64,000 bases of DNA from Demequina rhizosphaerae (GCF_000971255.1 NZ_BBMC01000003.1:310001-374000); one strand, 5' to 3'. Numbered from the stretch's first letter, positions 31,281 to 40,828 are shown. The notes: a model not told the origin generated them from the letters alone. Translations and numbers: made by a program.

Positions 31281-32540
31281 TCAGGAGCCGGGACGCGCCG
31301 CGACCCGGTCGTCGTCGGCCGCCAAGGAGGGTATCGCATCGTCCGCCGGGACCCGGGTGACCGCCCACCCGGCGACGGCGGCGAGGACGCCCGGCACGCA
31401 CAGCGCGAGCCCCACCCAGGTGGGCGCGAGGTAGCCCCAGCCGGCGGCGATGACGGCGCCGCCGAGGAACGCGCCCAGGCTGTTGCCGAGGTTGAGCGCC
31501 GAGTGGTTGACGGCCGCCGCGATGGTCTGGCTGTCGCCGGCGACGTCCATGAGGCGGGTCTGGATGGCCGGGGAGATCGCGGCCGCCGAGGCGCCGACGA
31601 GGAAGAGCCCGAGCAGCAGGCCCGGCACGGTGCCGGACGCGAGCGCGAGGATCAGCAGCGAGCCGGCGAAGGCGCCGAAGAGGCGGAACACCGCGCGCAT
31701 CGCGCCGTCGTCCGCCATGCGCCCGCCGACGACGTTGCCGGCCGTCATGCCGAGGCCGAGCACGACGAGCGCGAGGGGCACGAACGCCTCGCTCGTGCCG
31801 GTCACCTGGGTCGCGAGCGGCGACACGTAGGAGTACACGGCGAAGAAGCCGCCGAAGCCGAGCGCCCCGGTCGCGAGGGCGAACCAGACGGCGGGCCTGC
31901 CGAACGCGGACAGCTCGCGGCGCACGGTGGCATGCGGGTCGCCGGGCGCGCGCGGCACGAGCAGCGCGATCGCGGCGGTCGTGAGCGCGAAGATCGCGGC
32001 GACGCCGAGGTAGGCCACGCGCCAGCCCGCCTGCTGACCGATCCACGTGACGACCGGCACGCCGACGACGTTGGCGATGGTGAGGCCGGACAGCACGAAG
32101 GCGACGGCGCGGCCGCGCTTGCCGGGGCCCATGAGGTCCGCCGCTGCGAGGGCGGCGACGCCGAAGTACGCGCCGTGGGGCAGCCCCGCGAGGACGCGCG
32201 CCACGACCACCGTCTCGAAGGTCGGCGCGAGGGCCGACGCGACGGTGCCCAGCGTGAACGCGACGGCGAGGACGGTGAGGAGCGCCTTGCGCGGGAAGCG
32301 CGCGGCGACGGCGGCGATCGTGGGGGCGCCGATGACGACGCCGATCGCGTACGCGGAGATGACGATGCCCGCCTTCGCGATCGCGGCGTCCGGGTCCTGC
32401 GAGTAGAGGGTCGGCAGCAGGTCGCGCGCGATGTCGGGCAGCAGCCCCATCGCGACGAACTCCGTGGTGCCGATGCCGAAGCCGCCGAGGGCCAGGGCGA
32501 GCAAGGCCAGGCGCGTGCGCGCGGGGCTGAGCGTGGTCAT
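31281..32540 (-). CDS. MFS transporter of the AraJ/drug-efflux group
   Basis: 419 residues with twelve predicted membrane helices. ALGGFGIGTTEFVAMGLLPD is the motif of the DHA1/AraJ-type group, and GRMADD sits in the central loop region (motif A position of the second half). Likely exports drugs or sugars by proton antiport; the substrate cannot be told. The start ATG 32540 lacks a good ribosome site. No regulator is adjacent. Confidence 0.85.
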   Translation of the reverse strand: MTTLSPARTRLALLALALGGFGIGTTEFVAMGLLPDIARDLLPTLYSQDPDAAIAKAGIVISAYAIGVVIGAPTIAAVAARFPRKALLTVLAVAFTLGTVASALAPTFETVVVARVLAGLPHGAYFGVAALAAADLMGPGKRGRAVAFVLSGLTIANVVGVPVVTWIGQQAGWRVAYLGVAAIFALTTAAIALLVPRAPGDPHATVRRELSAFGRPAVWFALATGALGFGGFFAVYSYVSPLATQVTGTSEAFVPLALVVLGLGMTAGNVVGGRMADDGAMRAVFRLFGAFAGSLLILALASGTVPGLLLGLFLVGASAAAISPAIQTRLMDVAGDSQTIAAAVNHSALNLGNSLGAFLGGAVIAAGWGYLAPTWVGLALCVPGVLAAVAGWAVTRVPADDAIPSLAADDDRVAARPGS

Positions 32541-32582
32541 GGGGCCCGATCTGTGACGAGGAGCTGGGAGTCGCTCGTCGTC

Positions 32583-32625
32583 GAGCGGGGCGGGGCGCTG
32601 AGGGGGGATGGCGCCCCGCCCGCTC
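32583..32625 (-). terminator. Acyl-CoA oxidase terminator hairpin
   Basis: GAGCGGGGCGGGGCGC pairs with GCGCCCCGCCCGCTC, with one bulged G and a 12-nt loop. It lies 57 nt past the oxidase stop codon on the minus strand and upstream of the MFS gene. No T-run. Confidence 0.65.
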
Positions 32626-32681
32626 AGTCAACCACGCGGGGGCCCGAGCGATTCCCGCCCGCTCCCCCGGCGGCGTGGGGT

Positions 32682-34631
32682 CTACGCGTCGAGCACGGGG
32701 GCGGTCAGCCAGTCGCGCGGGATCCCGAGGCCCTCCACCAGCGCGAGCGCGTGGGGCCGCAGCTCGCGGCACAGCGCGTCGATCTGGTCGCCGATGGCCT
32801 TCGAGCGGGCCGCGGTGACACGGTTGTGCTCGAGGAACCAGGCCCGGTCGCCCGCGATGCTCGACAGCGCGTACAGGCTGCACACGCGCTCGAGCACCTC
32901 GCGCGCCTCCCCGTCCTCGCACGCGTCCACGAGCGTGACGAGCGCCGCGAGCGTGACCCGCTCCATGTGGGCCCGCGCGACGAACTGCACGTGCGGGCCG
33001 AGCTTGTTGAACGCCTCGAACTGGTCGCCTCCGCTCTTGGCGGCGGCCCGCATGCGGCGCGCGAGCGACTCGAGCGCGTGGCGCTCGCGGTCCTCGAACA
33101 TGAGCGCGTGCCAGCCGCGGTCGACGAGCGTCGTCTCCTCGGGGCGGCGGCGCGCGGTGCTCGCGAGCCGGTCGAGCATGAGGCCCGCGGCGGTGCGCTC
33201 CATCACCATCTCCCCGACCGCCTTGGTGGTCGCCTGCACCACGCCCGAGCGGTCGAGCGCGCTCCACGCGTGCTTGTAGTCGGTGAGCAGCGCCTTGGTG
33301 ACGAGCTGCATGAGCACGGTGTTGTCACCCTCGAAGGTCGCGAAGATGTCGACGTCGCCGCGCAGCGCGGTGAGCTCGTTCTCGCTGAGGTAGCCGGCGC
33401 CGCCGCACGCCTCGCGCGCCTCCTGCACCGCGCGGTTGGCGAACCACGTCTGCATGGCCTTCATGCCGGCCGCGAAGGTCTCGAGCTCGCGCTGGTCGCG
33501 CTCGGTGCTCTCGTCCTCGCCCTGGACGTGCACGAGCGCGCCGATGAGCTCGTTCTGCGCCGCGCCGTAGGCGTACGCGCGGGCGACGAGCGGCAGCAGG
33601 CGCCGCTGGTGCACCACGTAGTCGAGCAGCAGCACGCCGTCGGGGCGGCCGGGCGCCGGGAACTGGCGGCGGCGCAGCGCGTGCCGGGTCGCGATCGACA
33701 GCGCGCGGCGCGCCGCCATCGCGCCGCCGCCGCCCACGCAGACGCGTCCCCGCACGAGCGTGCCGAGCATCGTGAAGAAGCGCCGGTTGGGGTCGGCGAT
33801 GTCCGAGCGGTAGGCGCCGTCCTCGCCCACGCCGCCGTAGCGGTCGAGCAGCATGCGGCGCGGCACGCGCACGCGCTCGAAGCGGAGCGTGCCGTTGTCG
33901 ATGCCCAGCAGCCCGCCCTTGTGGCCGTGGTCGCCGGTCGTCACGCCCGGGAGCGCGCGCCCGGCGTCGTCGCGGATCGGGACGAGGATGGTGTGGACGC
34001 CGTGCCGCTCCCCCGCGACCACGAGCTGGCCGAAGACCGCGGCCATGCGTCCGTCGCGCGCGGCGTTGCCGATGTACGCCTTGGTCGAGGCGTCCGTGGG
34101 CGAGTCCACCTCGAACTCGTCCGTGTCGGGCAGGTACGTGATCGTGGTCTCGAGGCTCGCGACGTCGGAGCCGTGGCCCAGCTCGGTCATCGCGAAGCAC
34201 CCGAGCAGCTCCATCGACGTCACGCCCGGGAGGAAGGTGTCGTGGTGCCACGCGGTGCCGAGGTTCGCGATCGCGCCGCCGAAGAGCCCAAACTGCACGC
34301 CCGACTTGATGGTGACCGACAGGTCCGTCTGCGCGAGCGTCTCGAACGTGAGCACGGCCTCGAGCGGATCCGCATGCGCGCCGTGCCGCTCCGGGACCCC
34401 GGCCGACCCGAAGCCGGCCGCGTCGAGCGCCCGCAGCCGCGCGAGCGTCCAGTCGCGCGAGTCCTCGATGCCCAGCTCCACCGGCCGCAGCGCACCCTCG
34501 GCGGGATACGTCGCACGGTTGACGGCGCGCTCGGCCGCGTACGGACCGTCCAGCGCGGCGCGCAGGGACGCGCCCAGCGTGGTGAGGCGCTCGTCCGCGA
34601 GCGGGGCGGGGGTCTCGTCGGTCAACGTCAT
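32682..34631 (-). CDS. Acyl-CoA oxidase
   Basis: 649 residues, oxidase rather than dehydrogenase length. CFAMTELGHGSDVASLETT is the FAD/acyl-CoA contact block of acyl-CoA oxidases, and the catalytic base is the glutamate of ATFEGDN. The first step of fatty-acid beta-oxidation would thus pass electrons to oxygen and produce peroxide. AAGGAG precedes ATG 34631. The TetR gene lies 28 nt upstream on the same strand, and the thiolase operon is divergent from both, so all are probably controlled by one operator at 35294-35334. Confidence 0.9.
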   Translation of the reverse strand: MTLTDETPAPLADERLTTLGASLRAALDGPYAAERAVNRATYPAEGALRPVELGIEDSRDWTLARLRALDAAGFGSAGVPERHGAHADPLEAVLTFETLAQTDLSVTIKSGVQFGLFGGAIANLGTAWHHDTFLPGVTSMELLGCFAMTELGHGSDVASLETTITYLPDTDEFEVDSPTDASTKAYIGNAARDGRMAAVFGQLVVAGERHGVHTILVPIRDDAGRALPGVTTGDHGHKGGLLGIDNGTLRFERVRVPRRMLLDRYGGVGEDGAYRSDIADPNRRFFTMLGTLVRGRVCVGGGGAMAARRALSIATRHALRRRQFPAPGRPDGVLLLDYVVHQRRLLPLVARAYAYGAAQNELIGALVHVQGEDESTERDQRELETFAAGMKAMQTWFANRAVQEAREACGGAGYLSENELTALRGDVDIFATFEGDNTVLMQLVTKALLTDYKHAWSALDRSGVVQATTKAVGEMVMERTAAGLMLDRLASTARRRPEETTLVDRGWHALMFEDRERHALESLARRMRAAAKSGGDQFEAFNKLGPHVQFVARAHMERVTLAALVTLVDACEDGEAREVLERVCSLYALSSIAGDRAWFLEHNRVTAARSKAIGDQIDALCRELRPHALALVEGLGIPRDWLTAPVLDA

Positions 34632-34659
34632 TGTTGCTCCTTCGATCGGTGGGTGGGGG

Positions 34660-35283
34660 TCAGGGGGCGATCGCGCCCTTGAAGCCGGGCGTGAAGAGTG
34701 CGGTGATGTGGGTGACCACCTCGGCGCGCGGGGGCCGCGGCTCGGTCAGCATCCACTGGTCGGCGGCGGCACGGATGAAGCCGACGAGGCCGTGGCCCCA
34801 GATCGTGGCGGACGAGGCGTCGAGCCCGGAGTCCTCGAGCCGCCCGGCGATCGCGGCGGAGACGTGGCGTCCCATGATCTCCGGCAGCGCGCCCGCCGGG
34901 TCGGAGTCGGGCGAGCCCTGCGCCGCCGGTGCCGCGAGCACGAAGCGGTAGATGTGCGGGTCGTGCTCGACGAGCCCGAGGTAGGCGTCCGCGAGGTCGC
35001 CGGCCATGCGGCCGAGGTCGGCGGGGTCGGTGAGCTCGAGCGCGGCGGTGAGGCCCGAGTGGATGTAGTCGTGCACGGCCTCGACGATCGCGCCGTACAG
35101 CCCCGCGCGGTCCCCGAAGTGGCGGTAGATGACCGTCTTCGAGGTGCCCGCCCGCGTCGCGATGTCCTCCATCGCCACGCCGGGCCCGTGCACGCGGATG
35201 GCGCGCAGGGCGTGGGAGACCAGCTCGCGGCGCCTGTCGACGCGATGCTGCTCCCAGCGGGTGTCCCTGCCATCGGTAACCAT
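34660..35283 (-). CDS. TetR-family regulator of the fatty-acid block
   Basis: 207 residues. The helix-turn-helix is at about 38-60 (MEDIATRAGTSKTVIYRHFGDRAGL). The ligand domain has no diagnostic residues. TATGGT (minus strand, 35290-35295) lies 6 nt before ATG 35283, so it is probably leaderless. The large inverted repeat begins inside this promoter and extends toward the thiolase gene. An acyl-CoA is the expected inducer, by analogy with FadR/KstR-type TetR proteins. Confidence 0.88.
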   Translation of the reverse strand: MVTDGRDTRWEQHRVDRRRELVSHALRAIRVHGPGVAMEDIATRAGTSKTVIYRHFGDRAGLYGAIVEAVHDYIHSGLTAALELTDPADLGRMAGDLADAYLGLVEHDPHIYRFVLAAPAAQGSPDSDPAGALPEIMGRHVSAAIAGRLEDSGLDASSATIWGHGLVGFIRAAADQWMLTEPRPPRAEVVTHITALFTPGFKGAIAP

Positions 35284-35293
35284 GACCCCACCA

Positions 35294-35334
35294 TAACCAG
35301 TACTCGCGGTATCTGCTACCGTCGGTACCGGTTA
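35294..35334. promoter_or_regulatory. Long TetR operator between the regulator and the thiolase operon
   Basis: TAACCAGTACTCGCGGTA and TACCGTCGGTACCGGTTA are 18-bp arms with 14 of 18 matching positions around a 5-nt spacer. It overlaps the -10-like hexamer of the regulator gene and ends 25 nt before the thiolase start. Size and position fit one or two TetR dimers repressing both directions. Confidence 0.75.
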
Positions 35335-35359
35335 GTCACCGAGACGCATCGGAGGAGCT

Positions 35360-36628
35360 ATGCACCACAAGGTCGTGGTCGTCGGAGGGAATCGCATCCC
35401 GTTCGCCAAGGCGGGAGGACGGTACGCACGGGCGTCCAACCATGACATGCTCACCGCCGCCCTGGACGGGCTCGTCGCCCGCGCCGGGCTCGCGGGCGAG
35501 CGCATCGGGGAGGTCGCCGGCGGCGCGGTCCTCAAGCACCCGAACGACTTCAACCTCACCCGCGAGGCGGTGCTGAGCTCCGCGCTGGCTCCCGAGACGC
35601 CCGCCTGCGACCTGCAGCAGGCCTGCGCGACGGGCCTCGAGACCACCATGTACATCGCGAACAAGATCGCGCTCGGGCAGCTCTCCCACGGCATCGCCGC
35701 GGGCGTCGACTCGGCCTCCGACGCACCCATCGCCGTGAGCGACCCGCTCCGCCGCATCCTGCTGGAGGCCTCCCGCGCCCGCAGCGCCAAGGAGCGCCTC
35801 GCCGCCTTCGCGAAGATCCGCCCCGCGCACCTGGCGCCGGCCGCGCCCCGCGTCGCCGAGCCGCGCACCGGCCTGTCGATGGGCGACCACCAGGCGCTCA
35901 CCACGACGCGCTGGGACATCGACCGCGCGTCGCAGGACGAGCTCGCCGCCGCCAGCCACCACCGACTCGCCGAGGCGTGGGAGCGGGGCTTCTTCGACGA
36001 CCTCGTCACGCCGTACCTCGGCGTCACGCGCGACGCGGTCCTGCGCCCCGACACGAGCGTCGAGAAGCTCGGCGCCCTCAAGCCGGCCTTCGGCGGCCCC
36101 GACGGCACGATGACCGCGGGCAACTCCACGCCGCTGTCCGACGGCGCCGCCGCGGTGCTGCTCGCGAGCGAGGAGTGGGCCGCCGAGCACCACCTCACCC
36201 CGTGGGCGCGCATCGTGGATGCCGAGGTCGCCGCCGTCGACCACCCGGGCGGCGCGGACCTGCTGCTCGCGCCGGTGGGCGCGACGGGCCGCCTGCTCGC
36301 GCGCCAGGGCCTCACGGTCGACGACATCGACCTGTTCGAGATCCACGAGGCCTTCGCCTCGACGGTGCTCGCGACGCTCAAGGCGTGGCAGGACGAGGAC
36401 TACTGCCGCTCGCTCGGCCTCGAGGGCCCGATCGGCACGATCGACCGCGCGCGGCTCAACGTCACCGGCTCGTCCCTCGCCGCCGGCCACCCGTTCGCCG
36501 CCACCGGCGCCCGCATCGTCCCCACGCTCGCCAAGCTCCTCCACGAGCGCGGGCCCGGCTCCCGCGGCCTCATCTCCGTGTGCGCCGCGGGCGGCCAGGG
36601 CGTCGTCGCGATCCTGGAGGCCGTGTGA
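35360..36628 (+). CDS. Acetyl-CoA C-acyltransferase (thiolase, FadA2/FadI-like)
   Basis: 422 residues. The acylated nucleophile is Cys89 in QQACATGLE; the catalytic histidine is in GHPFAATGARI and the second cysteine in SVCAAGGQG; IHEAFAS is the third conserved block. It cleaves 3-oxoacyl-CoA with CoA. GGAGGAG precedes ATG 35360. Its stop overlaps the start of the next gene by one base (TGATG). It heads the operon thiolase-fabG4-htdX, the set found as fadA2-fabG4-htdX in M. tuberculosis. Confidence 0.95.
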   Translation: MHHKVVVVGGNRIPFAKAGGRYARASNHDMLTAALDGLVARAGLAGERIGEVAGGAVLKHPNDFNLTREAVLSSALAPETPACDLQQACATGLETTMYIANKIALGQLSHGIAAGVDSASDAPIAVSDPLRRILLEASRARSAKERLAAFAKIRPAHLAPAAPRVAEPRTGLSMGDHQALTTTRWDIDRASQDELAAASHHRLAEAWERGFFDDLVTPYLGVTRDAVLRPDTSVEKLGALKPAFGGPDGTMTAGNSTPLSDGAAAVLLASEEWAAEHHLTPWARIVDAEVAAVDHPGGADLLLAPVGATGRLLARQGLTVDDIDLFEIHEAFASTVLATLKAWQDEDYCRSLGLEGPIGTIDRARLNVTGSSLAAGHPFAATGARIVPTLAKLLHERGPGSRGLISVCAAGGQGVVAILEAV

Positions 36629-37977
36629 TGAGCATCGTCGAGAAGGCGTACTACTCCCCCGCCGGCCGCAAGGTCGCCGCCAAGGCCGGCCTCGCCGAGC
36701 CGCCGCGCCTGCGCCGGGGCCGGGCGTTCCCCCACGGGCCCATCGTCCTCGCGCCGCTAGGCGCGTCCACCCTCGTCGCGGACACCCTGGCCCTGCTGGG
36801 CCGGTCCCACGAGGCCCCGGTCGTCGACGCGGGCGGCGACGCCCCCGGCTACGGCGACCGCATCGGCGCGCTCGTGGTCGACGCGACCGACGTGCGCACC
36901 GTCGCCGAGCTCGAGGGCCTGCGCGCCGTGCTGCGCCCCGCGGTCCGCGGCATCGAGCGCTCCGGCCGCATCGTCGTGGTGGCGCGCCCGGGCACCGGCC
37001 GCGGCTGGGAGGCCGACGCGGTGGCCCGCGCACTCGACGGCATCAACCGCACCGTCGCGAAGGAGCTGCGCGGCGGCGCGACCGCGACCCTCCTCTACGC
37101 GCACGACGGCGTCGAGGCGGGCGACCTCGTCTCGACCCTCGGCTTCGTGCTCCAGGGCCGATCGGCCTTCGTCGACGGCCAGTCCTGGCACGTGCGCCCC
37201 GGCAGCGGAACGGTCGACCGCCTCGAGGACCGCCCGCTCGAGGGCCGGGTGTGCGTCGTCACCGGCGCGGCCCGCGGCATCGGCGCGGCGATCGCGCGCA
37301 CCCTCGCCCGCGACGGCGCCACGATCGTCGCGGTCGACATCCCCGCCGCCGGCGAGCAGCTCGCGGCGGTCGCCAACGAGGTCGGCGGTACCGCGCTCCA
37401 GCTCGACATCACCGCGGACGATGCGGGCGCGAGGATCGCCGAGCACGTCGCCGCGCGCGGCACCCGCATCCACGCGATGGTGCACAACGCGGGCATCACG
37501 CGCGACAAGATGCTCGTCAACACCGACGCCGCGCGCTGGGGCTCGGTCCTCGACGTCAACCTCGCGGCCGAGATGCGCATCAACGCCGTCCTGCTCGATC
37601 CCGGCACCGCGGGCGGCATGGCCGACGACGGCCGCATCGTCGGCGTCGCGTCCACGTCGGGCCTCGCGGGCAACAAGGGCCAGACCAACTACGCGGCCTC
37701 GAAGGCCGGGGTCGCGGGCCTCGTCATCGCGATGGCCCCCGACCTCGCTGAGCGGGGCATCACCGCCAACGCGGTCGCGCCCGGCTTCATCGAGACCGAG
37801 ATGACCCAGCGGATCCCGTTCGTCCAGCGCGAGATCTTCCGTCGCGTCAACAGCCTCAACCAGGGCGGGCAGCCCGTCGACGTCGCCGAGACCATCGGCT
37901 ACCTCGTCGACCCGGCCTCGCAGGGCGTCACCGGCCAGGTCGTCCGCGTCTGCGGACAGAACATGGTGGGCGCCTGA
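36628..37977 (+). CDS. fabG4: High-molecular-weight 3-oxoacyl reductase (FabG4-like)
   Basis: 449 residues. A flavodoxin-like, non-catalytic N-terminal domain (about 1-205) precedes a complete short-chain reductase domain with VTGAARGIG (NAD(P)H loop), HNAGIT, and the Ser-Tyr-Lys set STSGLAGNKGQTNYAASKAG. This two-domain form is typical of actinobacterial FabG4, which acts on longer 3-oxoacyl-CoA with NADH. It is coupled to the thiolase and hydratase genes by TGATG overlaps at both ends, so the three are made together. Confidence 0.93.
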   Translation: MSIVEKAYYSPAGRKVAAKAGLAEPPRLRRGRAFPHGPIVLAPLGASTLVADTLALLGRSHEAPVVDAGGDAPGYGDRIGALVVDATDVRTVAELEGLRAVLRPAVRGIERSGRIVVVARPGTGRGWEADAVARALDGINRTVAKELRGGATATLLYAHDGVEAGDLVSTLGFVLQGRSAFVDGQSWHVRPGSGTVDRLEDRPLEGRVCVVTGAARGIGAAIARTLARDGATIVAVDIPAAGEQLAAVANEVGGTALQLDITADDAGARIAEHVAARGTRIHAMVHNAGITRDKMLVNTDAARWGSVLDVNLAAEMRINAVLLDPGTAGGMADDGRIVGVASTSGLAGNKGQTNYAASKAGVAGLVIAMAPDLAERGITANAVAPGFIETEMTQRIPFVQREIFRRVNSLNQGGQPVDVAETIGYLVDPASQGVTGQVVRVCGQNMVGA

Positions 37978-38834
37978 TGGGGCGCGACGTCGAGACGCTC
38001 GAGGCGCTGCCCGCGATGGGCGCGGCGTTCGCCCGCGCGCTCGTGCCCAGCCGCGCCACCGAGGCCCGCATCCCCGACCACGCGGTGCGGGTCGACGGCG
38101 TGGTCCAGGATCTCGACCGGCTCGCGGACTACTCCCGGGTGTGCGGCTACACGCTGCGCGACGCCGTGCCCGCGACGTGGATCCACGTCCTCACGTTCCC
38201 GCTGCACGTCGCGCTGCTGGGCGACCGGCGGTCGTCGGTGCGGCTCGTGGGCGCGGTGCACGCGACGAACACCATGACGATGCGCCGGGCCGTGGGCGTC
38301 GGCGAGCCCCTCGCGCTGCAGGTGCACGCGGAGAACCTGCGCCCGCACGCGCGGGGCGCGATGCTCGACCTCGTCGGGCGCGCCGAGGTCGACGGAGAGA
38401 CCGTGTGGGAGGGTGTGAGCACGTACCTCGCGACCGGCATGACCGTGCCCGGCGAGTCCGCGCCGGTCGAGCGCGATCCGTGGGAGCCCGTCGAGCCCAT
38501 CGCCCGGTGGCGCCTGCCCGCGGACCTCGGACGCAGCTACCGCCGCGTCTCCCAGGACCCCAACCTCATCCACACCAGCCGCGTGGCGGCGCGCGCCTTC
38601 GGATTCGCGCGGCCCATCATCCACGGCATGTGGACCCACGCGCGCGCCCTCGCGGCGGTCGAGGGCCGGCTGCCCGCCGCGCACCGCGCCGACGTGGCCT
38701 TCCTCAAGCCGATCCTGCTGCCCGGTACCGTGGGCCTTGCGGTATCCCCCAACGTTGAGGGCCTCCGCTTGGCGGTGACCACCAAGGACGGTGCGAAACC
38801 CCACGTATTGCTGGATGTCGGTCCCGCGCGTTGA
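37977..38834 (+). CDS. MaoC-like (R)-specific enoyl-CoA hydratase (HtdX-like)
   Basis: 285 residues. The hydratase-2 motif is YRRVSQDPNLIHTS, with the catalytic Asp and His preserved, followed by GFARPIIHGM. An N-terminal half forms a second hot-dog fold lacking those residues, the usual double-hot-dog layout. It hydrates trans-2-enoyl-CoA to (R)-3-hydroxyacyl-CoA, the form used by FabG4-type reductases. Last gene of the coupled operon. Confidence 0.9.
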   Translation: MGRDVETLEALPAMGAAFARALVPSRATEARIPDHAVRVDGVVQDLDRLADYSRVCGYTLRDAVPATWIHVLTFPLHVALLGDRRSSVRLVGAVHATNTMTMRRAVGVGEPLALQVHAENLRPHARGAMLDLVGRAEVDGETVWEGVSTYLATGMTVPGESAPVERDPWEPVEPIARWRLPADLGRSYRRVSQDPNLIHTSRVAARAFGFARPIIHGMWTHARALAAVEGRLPAAHRADVAFLKPILLPGTVGLAVSPNVEGLRLAVTTKDGAKPHVLLDVGPAR

Positions 38835-38908
38835 TTGGCGCGGGCGAGCGCCCAGGCACCACAATGCACCCCAGCCCTATCCGCCCATCGATGAGGATGA
38901 CCCGCCCC

Positions 38909-40651
38909 ATGCCATCTGAGATCCCCCCGGCCTACGACCCCGTCAACGGCGACGAGCGTCCCTGGTACCGCTACTACGGTCCCGGCGTGCCGCACGCGAT
39001 CGAGCCCGCCCACGAGGCGTCGCTCGGCGAGATGGTCGCGGAGGCGGCCCGCAACCACGGCGACAAGGTCGCGTTCTCGAACCTCGGCGGCACGCTCTCG
39101 TTCCGCGACGTCGACCGGCTCGCGACGCGCTTCGCCGCGTTCCTCCAGCACGACCTCGGCCTGGTCAAGGGCGACCGCATCGTCATCCAGATGCCCAACC
39201 TGCTCCAGTACCCGGTGGCGCTCTACGGGGCGCTGCGCGCCGGCCTCATCGTCGTCAACGCGAACCCGCTGTACACGGCCCGCGAGATGGAGGGCGTGTT
39301 CCGTGACGCGGAGCCCCGGGCGATCGTCGTCCTCGCGAACTTCGCGGACAAGGTCGCGGAGATCCTGCCCGAGACGACCCTCGAGCACGTCATCGTCACC
39401 CAGGTGGGCGACCTCCTGGCCCAGCCGAAGCGCGCGATCACCAACTTCGTCGCCGCCAAGGTGAAGAAGATGGTCCCGGACTACGATCTGCCGCGGGCGA
39501 TCCCCTTCACCAAGGCGCTCAAGGCGGGCGCGCACGAGCGCCTCGCGGACCCCGGCCTCACGCACGACGACGTCGCGTTCCTCCAGTACACGGGCGGCAC
39601 CACCGGCGGCGGCGCCAAGGCCGCCGTGCTCACGCACGGCAACCTCCTGGCCAACCAGGACCAGTTCATGGCGCAGATCCGCAACACGCTCGGCGAGGAG
39701 CGCCAGTCGGTCATCATCGCCGCGCTGCCGCTCTACCACGTGTTCTCCCTCACGGTGAACTGCATCGGCTTCTTCCGCTTCGGCTCGCACAACGTGCTCA
39801 TCACCAACCCGCGCGACCTGGGCGGCTTCGTCAAGACGCTCGGCGCGACGAAGCCCGACGGCCTCATCCTCGTGAGCACGCTCGCGGGCGCGCTGCTCGA
39901 CGCCGAGGGCTTCGCCGACATCGACTTCGACCGCCTCAAGCTCACCGTCGGCGGCGGCATGGCGGTGCGCTCGTCCGTGTCCGACCGCTGGAAGTCCGTC
40001 ACGGGCCACGACATCACCGAGGGCTACGGCCTCACCGAGGCGTCCCCGGTGGTGAGCGTCAACCCCACGCACGTGCCGCCGCGCATCGGCACCATCGGCG
40101 TGCCGCTGCCGTCCACCGACGTGCGCATCGTCGACGACGAGGCGAAGCCGCTGCCGCTCGGCGAGCGCGGCGAGCTCGCGGTCCGCGGCCCCCAGGTGAT
40201 GCGGGGCTACTGGAAGAACGAGGCGGAGACCTCCCGCGTGCTCACCGAGGACGGCTGGCTCCTCACCGGCGACGTCGCGATCGAGGACGAGGACGGCTTC
40301 TTCCGCATCGTCGACCGCAAGAAGGAGATCATCGTCTGCGGCGGGTTCAACGTGTACCCCGGCGAGATCGAGGACGCCGCGATGCTCCACCCGGGCGTGG
40401 TCGAGGCCGGCGCGATCCCGATCCCGAACGAGCATTCGGGCGAGGTGCCCAAGCTCTTCGTGGTGCGCCGCGACGACGCGCTCGACGAGGCCACCCTCCG
40501 CGCCTTCCTCAAGGAGCGCCTCACCGGCTACAAGCGCCCGCGCGAGATCGAGTTCATCGACGTGCTGCCCAAGAACAACGTGGGCAAGGTGCTGCGCCGC
40601 GAGCTGCGCGAGCTCGAGGCGTCGCGTCACGAGGCGGCCGACGCCCGCTGA
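38909..40651 (+). CDS. fadD: Long-chain fatty-acid-CoA ligase
   Basis: 580 residues. It activates fatty acids with ATP and CoA. The adenylation motifs are present: YTGGTTG phosphate loop (followed by GGAKAA, one residue longer than the usual form), GYGLTEASPVV, LTGDVAIEDEDGFFRIVDRKKE and the C-terminal lysine region GYKRP...NVGKVLRRELRE. ATG 38909 has GAGG about 12 nt upstream; ATG 38891 or 38897 would add six or four residues. It supplies substrates to the beta-oxidation genes upstream and is followed by a strong terminator. Confidence 0.93.
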   Translation: MPSEIPPAYDPVNGDERPWYRYYGPGVPHAIEPAHEASLGEMVAEAARNHGDKVAFSNLGGTLSFRDVDRLATRFAAFLQHDLGLVKGDRIVIQMPNLLQYPVALYGALRAGLIVVNANPLYTAREMEGVFRDAEPRAIVVLANFADKVAEILPETTLEHVIVTQVGDLLAQPKRAITNFVAAKVKKMVPDYDLPRAIPFTKALKAGAHERLADPGLTHDDVAFLQYTGGTTGGGAKAAVLTHGNLLANQDQFMAQIRNTLGEERQSVIIAALPLYHVFSLTVNCIGFFRFGSHNVLITNPRDLGGFVKTLGATKPDGLILVSTLAGALLDAEGFADIDFDRLKLTVGGGMAVRSSVSDRWKSVTGHDITEGYGLTEASPVVSVNPTHVPPRIGTIGVPLPSTDVRIVDDEAKPLPLGERGELAVRGPQVMRGYWKNEAETSRVLTEDGWLLTGDVAIEDEDGFFRIVDRKKEIIVCGGFNVYPGEIEDAAMLHPGVVEAGAIPIPNEHSGEVPKLFVVRRDDALDEATLRAFLKERLTGYKRPREIEFIDVLPKNNVGKVLRRELRELEASRHEAADAR

Positions 40652-40673
40652 GACCCGCGTTCCGGCATCTCCC

Positions 40674-40707
40674 GGTCCGCCCGCGCCCCTCGGGGTGCGG
40701 GCGGACC
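40674..40707 (+). terminator. fadD terminator hairpin
   Basis: GGTCCGCCCGC and GCGGGCGGACC form a perfect 11-bp stem that can extend through CCCC/GGGG to a tight loop. It starts 23 nt after the fadD stop codon. No T-run. Confidence 0.8.
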
Positions 40708-40828
40708 TGCGTCTGGGGCGCGGCCGGAGGCCGTCGTGCCGGAAACGCGCCGACCGATGCGGGACGCACCGCGCGTCGCGCCCTCGGGGACGACGCGGCC
40801 CGACGCCCGCTGTGGGACCATCGTCGGC

